Part shown: positions 57,260 to 64,000 of the stretch, in pieces | Layout: the number at the start of each line of letters is the position of its first letter | How positions within the stretch are numbered: the first letter of the stretch is position 1 | Origin: Paratinospora sagittata | Lineage: Eukaryota > Streptophyta > Magnoliopsida > Ranunculales > Menispermaceae | DNA: 64,000 nucleotides | Direction: 5' to 3' | Assembly: GCA_035771175.1 (NCBI GenBank) | Contig: CM069597.1 | Span: 12,683,001 to 12,747,000, forward strand | The notes under the pieces: generated by a model | The model's input: the letters and a program-made list of their open reading frames with translations, nothing else | The model's database searches: none | What the model was told of the DNA's origin: nothing | Position numbers and translations under genes: made by a program

Positions 57260-59541
57260 TGTCAGGACCCCTTCGCAAACCCCCAAGGCATCCTGACCGG
57301 CACAAAAATCTAACCATCTATCACCCATAGGACAATTAGATCCCTGTTTAGTCTCAACCTAGACTCCGGTAAAGTCTCCTCTATAAATAAGACATCTCAC
57401 AAAAACAAATCACCTAATAATCCATCCAACAAAATATTTTATATATTATCCACATCCATCAAAATATATCATCATTCAGTCTATTAAAGTTCAACCCTGT
57501 TAACATCTAACAATATCTATCTATCCAATACATCCATCTATTACTTACAACCATCTACTTAGTTATATATGTGGGGTATTATATACATATATTTATAAAT
57601 CAAAAGATCAAAATACATGTATACTATTATTAAACCTACATCAAAAACACGCTTTTGGCAAGACACTCCTATTTGATTGATACACTATTCCCTTGCCCTT
57701 CTCTACTGCTGAAGAACCTAAAAAATTTGGGAATAGGGTGAGTCAACGGTGCCCAGTGAAATAGAATTCATATATACCATCATCTATACATCTACATCAT
57801 CATGTATGCATGAGCATGTTATGCCAATCAATATGCAGTATATACATCTCATAGTAACATCCAATATACAATGCAAACCAATTCCATATGCAACACGCAT
57901 ATTTCAGCCTTATTCAAGTATGTGACAAACTTTTCCAAGACAGATATGAATACATATTGTCAATAGGTACTAGGTTTATAGCTTAAATTCACATTCCAGC
58001 CTTACTTGAATAAGTTAGCTAGATGTACTAATGGACTATTTCTTTGTACTATTCAGTACTTACCAACTAGTGTTCTAAAGAAGAAATGTAAATCGTACTC
58101 TAATTCCAAGTAAACATCCCTCTTTTCGAACATAATTAGGTTTCCTCGCAAACCATACTAGAACACGTTTCCAACTGAATAGATTCCTACATAAACCTTT
58201 AAATCTAAATAGGACCACTAGACTCGATTATTCTTGTAGGGAGTAAACTCATCCTACTCGATTATATCCAAAGGTCTAGCTCCAATAGATTTATTAGTCT
58301 ATATAGAAAAGCTCTGCCTTTTCTTCATGCCACAATCAAACATGCACATGTACAAGAATTGACATATAAATATTATGATGATATAAATGACAATATAATG
58401 AAATTTTACTCACACCAATGCCAGAATATAATTTTTACACTATCAACTTACTCCACCACCTCTAATAGAACCTGCACATATCATTTAATTCATATTAATA
58501 CCCATTCATATTAATTAAGTCATATTAATGGGTATTCTTTCCATTTATATCAATTTCTAACTTTCCAATGCATCCCACTAATTTTCATAAATCTATTTCA
58601 GTTTAAAAAAATCACGCTAGAGCGTCCCAAATATTTTACATGTCCCTCATGATTATTCTGAAGGCAATGGATAGTAGAAACAGGCCTTTCAACCACGTTT
58701 CCACTAATATCCAAGTTTACAGTATCTACCTAATTTGTTCAGGCATATACTAAAAATATCAATCGATATCCAAAAATCATAATTTTGGTATCGAAATTCA
58801 GTGATCTATAATTTTATGGTTTCAAACCATATTTCCATTGGGGTTTAACTAGGTTCCAAAGGCCCCCACTGTCAAATTTGGCTCCTGGCGCCAATATTAC
58901 ACATGAACACAAATAAACTACATATTCAAGATCTACGCGACTATAGGAGTGATATATAATTTTTAAATGTTTCCACTCAAAGTGGGTCAAAAGCTCATTT
59001 TTGAAAACACTACAAAACACCTCCTATAACAAAAATTAAACCACTAGGATTGTTGCATGTAGCTTAAAGATCAATTTTACAACAAAAAAGAGTGAAAAGA
59101 GCTTACCGGCAATACGAATCGGCCGCGAAACTGTCGCGAAACACTCGTTTATTCTCTCTATTTTCTTTCTTTCTTTTCGGCCTTCTTTCTCTTCTTTTTG
59201 TTCTTATCACGTTAGAGAAAGAAAACAATAGGAGAGGCTTAAGAGCATGTTTTAAAAGCTCTTCCCATACACCCATATGCATATAATAAGCCAACTCCCC
59301 TTTTATTATTACTATTTTTTTATAATACCCCTCACTAATGGTTACACTTTCTCATTTCATAAACCATTCACCTAATTTAAATTTATAGCATTTCACATGT
59401 AGGCACATACACACATACATTTGACTCTTACGTATGCATAAGCGTATTATACACTTTGGTATACTTACAAGTCAGTGTAGGTGTTTAATTAGGTGTATAC
59501 AAATTTTGGGGTCTCACTTTATGAAATTGAAGGTCGTTACA
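57260..59541 (-). mobile_element. Solo LTR, Ty3 type
   Basis: The 2,282-bp LTR has exact duplication cccag (57255-57259, 59542-59546). On the minus strand it starts TGTAACGACC and ends GGGGTCCTGACA. The stretch around 'gtttcgcggcc...gccggtaagct' and 'gaaattgatctttaa'-like words align with 44590-44690, so it belongs to the same broad family as 44115-46969. Confidence 0.92.
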
Positions 59542-59600
59542 CCCAGACCTTCCTTAGATTCCTTAGGTAATTAGATGGTTGACCCTAGGATAGGTCCCGA

Positions 59601-60610
59601 TAGGGGTATAAGTCAACCCGACCAAATCAAACACAACCCGATGAATTGGGTTGGGTTAATCAAGTTGTTTGGGTTGGGTTCAAAAATCCCAACCCGAACA
59701 GTTAGAGTTGGGTTATGGGTTGAAACTCTTGAAATTCAACCCAACCCAACCCAACCCAACCCAACCCAACCTGAACCGAACCTAACATTAACTCTTAATT
59801 TTCATTGTCCTCTAAATCTATCAAATTGCAAAACTAATGAAATCTCCAAAGTCTCAAACCCAAATTACAACCTTTTTGGCTTTCTACATAAAACTTCTCA
59901 ACTAGGGGTGTCATTCGTTCAGTTTGGATCAGTTTAGACCCCAAACCGTAAACCGAACCAATGGGCATCAGATTGGGTTTTTGTAAACCAATCCAAACCA
60001 TTATACCCTCCTAAACCAAACCAATTTGTTTGGTTCGGTTTGGGTTAATCAATTTACATTTTTTAACCTATAAAATATATTTTTTAAAATTAAAAGAAAC
60101 ATATATTCCAAATAAGACAACATAATCATGTAACGTTACAAAAACAAAATATATATTTCATCAACATATTATGTTGCATCAATACCCACATAGAAATATT
60201 TAACATACATAGTATAATAATACAACAAAACCTTGGTCGGTTCGATTCGGTTTACCATTGGTTTTCAAGACCTCAACCTACAACCCGAACCGAATCGATC
60301 AGGTTATTAAACTCCCAACCCGAAATGGAACTGATTAGAGCAAAAAAACCGAACCGAACCGAATTGAACTGAACTCACCGGTTCAATTCGATTTTGCAGT
60401 TTGAACCAACCCAATAAACCCCCTATTCTCAACCATTCATCTACTTTGTTTCTTTTTCTTCTCTGTTTATTCCTCTTCTTTGTTTGAATTTGTTCTTCTT
60501 TTTAGATTTTTTTTTCTTCTAAAGTTCAAGCCATCCGCTTGAAAAAATAAAATAAGATTCAAGTCTTCTCAACCCGAATGACCAACCCAACCCAACCCAT
60601 TACACCCCGA
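59601..60610. mobile_element. Non-autonomous hAT element (outer)
   Basis: The ends are TAGGGGTATAAG and, inverted, TCGGGGTGTAAT. The 8-bp flanks are ggtcccga (59593-59600) and ggtcctga (60611-60618), one mismatch. The subterminal (aaccc)n and (gggtt)n runs are typical. It contains the second hAT element and has no transposase. Confidence 0.85.
59903..60425. mobile_element. Non-autonomous hAT element nested in the outer one
   Basis: The ends are TAGGGGTGT and, inverted, TAGGGGGTT. The exact 8-bp duplication ttctcaac lies at 59895-59902 and 60426-60433. Subterminal 'aaccgaacc' and 'ggttcggtt' words are present, with an AT-rich non-coding centre. Confidence 0.9.
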
Positions 60611-61957
60611 GGTCCTGATCAAGTTGCTCAGCCTATCGAGGAAGTCGATGTTTCCTACGAGGATCTCTTCCCAGGGGAGAACATTGACCCTGAGGTCAGT
60701 GAGGCAGCCGATAAGGAGGCTTCCGCAGGGGAGGAATCTGGTTCCAAGGAGGGATCTAAGGATACCGATCAGGATAAGGAGGTACTTGACGTACTTCCAT
60801 TGTTTGTTGACAGATCACAACCAGTGCTCAGTACTACTGAGCCAAGCACTTTTGGTTGGCCCTCTGGGGCAGAGAGCTCAGTAGCTGATGAGCTCGAAGG
60901 TGCAGTTTACACTATTGACTGCATCCCGTCCAAGATCAAGGAGCACCATCTTGTGCAGCTCCGAAAAGAGCTCAGTATCCCAGACAAGGTGATTCTGAGG
61001 GCTCCTGCGCTTGGGGACCGAGCTAGTTGTCCTTCGGAGGGAGAGGTGGTATTCCATACTAATTACTTCTAGGATGGGATGAGACTACCTCTCCAAGCTC
61101 CTCTTTGGCCTTCTCACCATCATCCGAGCTGCCCCTTGTTAGTTTAATCCGAATGTGTGGCGGGCCATTTTGAGTTGTGTCGTGCTGTGGGTGGAGCATG
61201 GTTGGCCGGAGTTCGATTTTGATGATTTTGGTTTGGCTTACTGACTTAAGTCCCACCCTAAGTGTATTGGGTGGTACTATGCTTCCACTCACTAGGGAGC
61301 AGAGGAGGGTCCTCTAATCACCGAGAACCTTACCTCTAACATGTCTTGGAAAAACAAGTGGTTCTTCGCATTCTGGGAGTGGGCGGAGGAGGCCGGTGTA
61401 CTGACCATATTTGAGACTCCAGGTACCGAGCTTCCCTCTATCCCTTGTGTTTTTATTGCTTTCATTTTCTTGATTAGTACCATCTTGCTTGGAACTAAGA
61501 CGTTGTTGTTCTTGTAGGTACTTGGGAAACACTAAACAGGGAGGAATGCTATTTCTCCTGAGTGGACGCCATTTACTAATTGCCTTACGAAGCTCGTCAG
61601 TACAAAATAATTCTAACTCCTTCGAGGTTGCACTGGGAAAGTTTAATTCCCAAGCTGAAAATGTTTTCAAGACGTAAGTTTTTTACGTACTTTTCTGTCT
61701 TCTAATCTGTTATTGTATATGTCGAGCTGACAATTGTCATTATTGATTTCAGATTTCGAGAAACTGGGGATGAGCAGCGGTAAGAAGAAAAAGAAGACCA
61801 AAAAGTTGGCTCCTAAAAAAGTTGCGAGCAAGTATGCTGCTGATCCCTCCAAACTGAAGAACATTGTCGTCGAGCGGGAGACTTTCAGCTAGGGTGTTGT
61901 CTCTAAGACACCAGGCAGTAGTGTCGAAAAAACACTGGCCTCCAAGTGGTCGTCCAT

Positions 61958-63373
61958 TGTAACAACCCAGAAAAAAAATTACTATAGCAACGTGCTGCAG
62001 TAATCCTATTTTAATACGTTTTAGGTATTTTTTTTAGTATAAAAACTGATTGTAAGTGTTTTTGGACTATTCCTACTCTTCTAAAAACCCTAGAGCCTCC
62101 AAAAGAGAGCGAGGAAACATTGGGAACGCGTTAAAGAAGGTTCTGAAATGCGTTTGAAGAGCGAATCTAAGATTTAAGGTAAGATTTTTTGGGTTTTTCT
62201 TCTCTTTTTAATGATTTGGGGGAAGTTTTGTAATTGGATCAATTCAAGCAAGGGCTTTAATGATCTCCTTTGCTTGTACTAGATCTAGATCTATGTTATT
62301 TAGAAATCTAATAATGAAATAGATCTAGTTTATCTAATTATGGTATTTTAAAAGAATCTAACCAAGGGTTCATGGTGGAAACCCGTGGTAAATTGAAAAG
62401 AGTCGAGATTAGGGGGTTTTTAGTTTAGGCATTGGTTTTATGAATTTATAATTCTAAAATATAGTATTTGTATTTAGGAATTGAATAAGGGTTAGAAATT
62501 AATTGCGGAGGCTACGGAAAGGTGATTGGAACGCAATTACAAGTTGGAAGTGAGGATGGTTCCATCTTCTCATCGTGTATATATCATCATAAATAAATAA
62601 ATTTAAATATGTTTTCATGTTTATGAATTGATTTATTAATTATATGCATGTGTGCATTGGTTTATGCGCTGTTTGGTTTTATGAATTACATGGGTATTAA
62701 ATATCATTGTTTTTATGCCTGAAATATTGCATGTTTAAGAAAGGGATTTGAGTAGAACAAGGAAGGAATTTCCTTGATTTAATCGTAAGAATCGATAACC
62801 ATTAGTTGAGGTGTGGGAACGTTCCTAGGTTATGACCATGACGTAGATAATTATATTTTTCACATAAGGCTATGGAGTGGTTCTAGGATATAGTAGGCAT
62901 GAGGTTGATTGTGCCAAGTCATTATGCCTTGAGGTCGATAATCTTGGTATAAGCGTAGTGTCGGAAATTCAACTACGTACCTAAGAAGTGACTTTTCCAT
63001 GACTTTATTTTGGAATTAAATAATATTTGATTTGTATGAACTTTTCTACTTGCATTGTTGCATATTCATCATGTGATTTGTTATTTCATGCATTGTTTTT
63101 AATTATTGATGAGTATATGATGGTAGTGTGCGATATCATTTCACAGGGCTTTTTGGCTCACCCCATTTTTTTCACATCTTCCAGGTTTATCTAGTGCCCA
63201 ATAGAAGGGCTAGTGAGTTGCATGTTGATTTGGGTTGCTCACTTGTTCGAAAGTGAGTATAAGTTAACGCAGTGTAGACGTAGGACTAGTAGTAGGAACT
63301 TTTCTAATTATTTTGGATTTATTATGTATGGGATTTATTAGGGTCAGTTGACCCTCGTTATTTTTCTTTCATA
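61958..63373 (+). mobile_element. Ty3-type LTR, 5' part, cut by a copia LTR
   Basis: It begins TGTAACAACCCAG. TATA-like 'agtataaaaac' is near 62036, followed by an 'aaaaccctagagc' leader (62086) and a 'ggctcacccc' block near 63155, as in the other Ty3 LTRs here. The 3' end is replaced at 63374 by the SIRE-like LTR. Confidence 0.7.
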
Positions 63374-64000
63374 TGTTGATGTAACTAGTCTCACTCAGTT
63401 TTGTTTTGATGATTACAAACAACATACTTGTGATAACTAATCTCTTTGACGTAGTTGTTTCAGTGCTAACTAGATATATCAAATGGATTCAACTGTACTG
63501 TCAAAGCATGTGGAAGGACCAACACCTTACAAAGATTCAAGAGCTTCATGGTTATATTTCTTTTTTAGAATCTTATTGCTGTAAAGTAACATTTACATGT
63601 TCCAACCACAACTTGATTTGCATATTTTAAAAAAGCATTCATATAGTCTACCATTCTCATGCATATACATTATTATATGATTAATCATGCATGCACGCAT
63701 ATTAGTTTAACAAGTATGATATCAATTAGTTTAAATTGTTTATCACACACATATTGATCAGTGATTATCGTGCACTCATTTTATCAACTTTGCATGGTTT
63801 TATCGTTTCATGTGTATTGTTCTTATTGCTTTGATCATTGGTTTAATCGATCGAATTACTCATGTTTAACTTTGTTAATTGTACCTCAATCCTGTCAATT
63901 TTTATTTTTTAAATGTTAGTCTATATTTTTGACACTGTCCTATCAAAAATTGAGTTTCTTTCACTTCTCAATGAAGGAAAGTGCTCCTCTAGGAAGGAAC
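63374..64000 (+). mobile_element. SIRE-like copia LTR, second copy (runs off the window)
   Basis: It starts TGTTGATG and is collinear with 43958-44114 plus 46970-47450. It lacks the solo LTR inserted there and so supplies the empty site. The end lies beyond the window. Confidence 0.85.

Larger units (their letters stand above)
59575..61957 (+). pseudogene. 'Putative gypsy-type transposon' protein (Transposase_28-like), split by hAT elements
   Basis: The coding start is at 59575 (MVDPRIGP). The frame is interrupted after 26 nt by the hAT element 59601-60610 and resumes exactly in phase at 60619 with an acidic segment ('EEVDVSYEDLFPGENIDPEV'). The domain core follows: 'ELSIPDKVILRAPALGDRAS', 'GEVVFHTNYF', a stop TAG at 61070, then 'DGMRLPLQAPL'. 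Beyond a frameshift come 'RAILSCVVLWVEHGWPEF' (about 61155-61210) and 'SWKNKWFFAFWEWAEEAG' (61340-61395). An intron-like gap lies at 61420-61515. A Lys-rich tail is at 61770-61860. The domain is common in rice and other plant Ty3-related elements; its biochemical role is unknown. Confidence 0.75.

Noticed and set aside
1..64000. Bacterial-type features (operons, ribosome-binding sites, insertion sequences)
   Set aside because: The whole window is plant nuclear DNA; none would be meaningful.

Overview
The window is a repeat-saturated stretch of a flowering-plant nuclear genome. The evidence is a host gene with a plant-type intron, plant-specific LTR retrotransposons with initiator-Met or tRNA-Asp primer sites, plant hAT and MULE relatives, an Au-like SINE, and the plant mobile domain. 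The species cannot be named from the sequence.

Only one intact host gene is clear: a two-exon gene on the minus strand (exon 1 at 11525-11694, exon 2 at 4953-5001) for the 72-residue subunit 8 (QCR8 type) of the mitochondrial cytochrome bc1 complex. Its 6.5 kb intron holds two Au-like SINEs, two hAT miniature elements with 8-bp target duplications, and tandem duplications. Two in-phase exons with canonical splice sites at 52078-52426 (minus) may be the tail of an unrecognised gene.

Most of the rest is nested retrotransposons. 1-3510: ends of Ty3-type LTRs, then a decayed LINE ORF1 (minus) split by a copia solo LTR. 13570-29002: a complete but dead Tekay-like Ty3 chromovirus (two LTRs, PBS, PPT, target duplication ccacc) with an extra ORF before gag. 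It is interrupted by two solo LTRs, and it was itself inserted into the 5' leader of a plant-mobile-domain (PMD) gene at 29008-36392. That gene was later cut by two more solo LTRs. 36696-38319: an Athila/Tat-type LTR joined through its primer site to a complete tRNA-Asp sequence including CCA. 38347-42735: an array of long palindromes split by a solo LTR. 43071-43957 (minus): the C-terminal part of a MULE transposase with a broken OTU protease domain. 43958-49620: 5' LTR, PBS and partial gag of a SIRE-like copia element, with another solo LTR in its LTR. 49620-56925: an LTR fragment, a second LINE ORF1, a rearranged SIRE-like LTR and a copia pol remnant. 56926-61957: a broken 'putative gypsy-type transposon' (Transposase_28-like) gene, split by a solo LTR and by two hAT elements, one inside the other. 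61958-64000: an LTR cut by a second copy of the SIRE-like LTR.

Exact 5-bp target duplications prove seven solo LTRs, and an eighth has one mismatch. Because insertions lie inside one another, their relative order can be read directly. No element here appears able to move by itself. The observations most worth a second look are the LTR-tRNA fusion, the convergent PMD and MULE-OTU genes around a palindrome array, the TGACGTCA sites at matched distances from both ends of one LTR family, and the LTR hairpin whose arms differ between the two LTRs but still pair.
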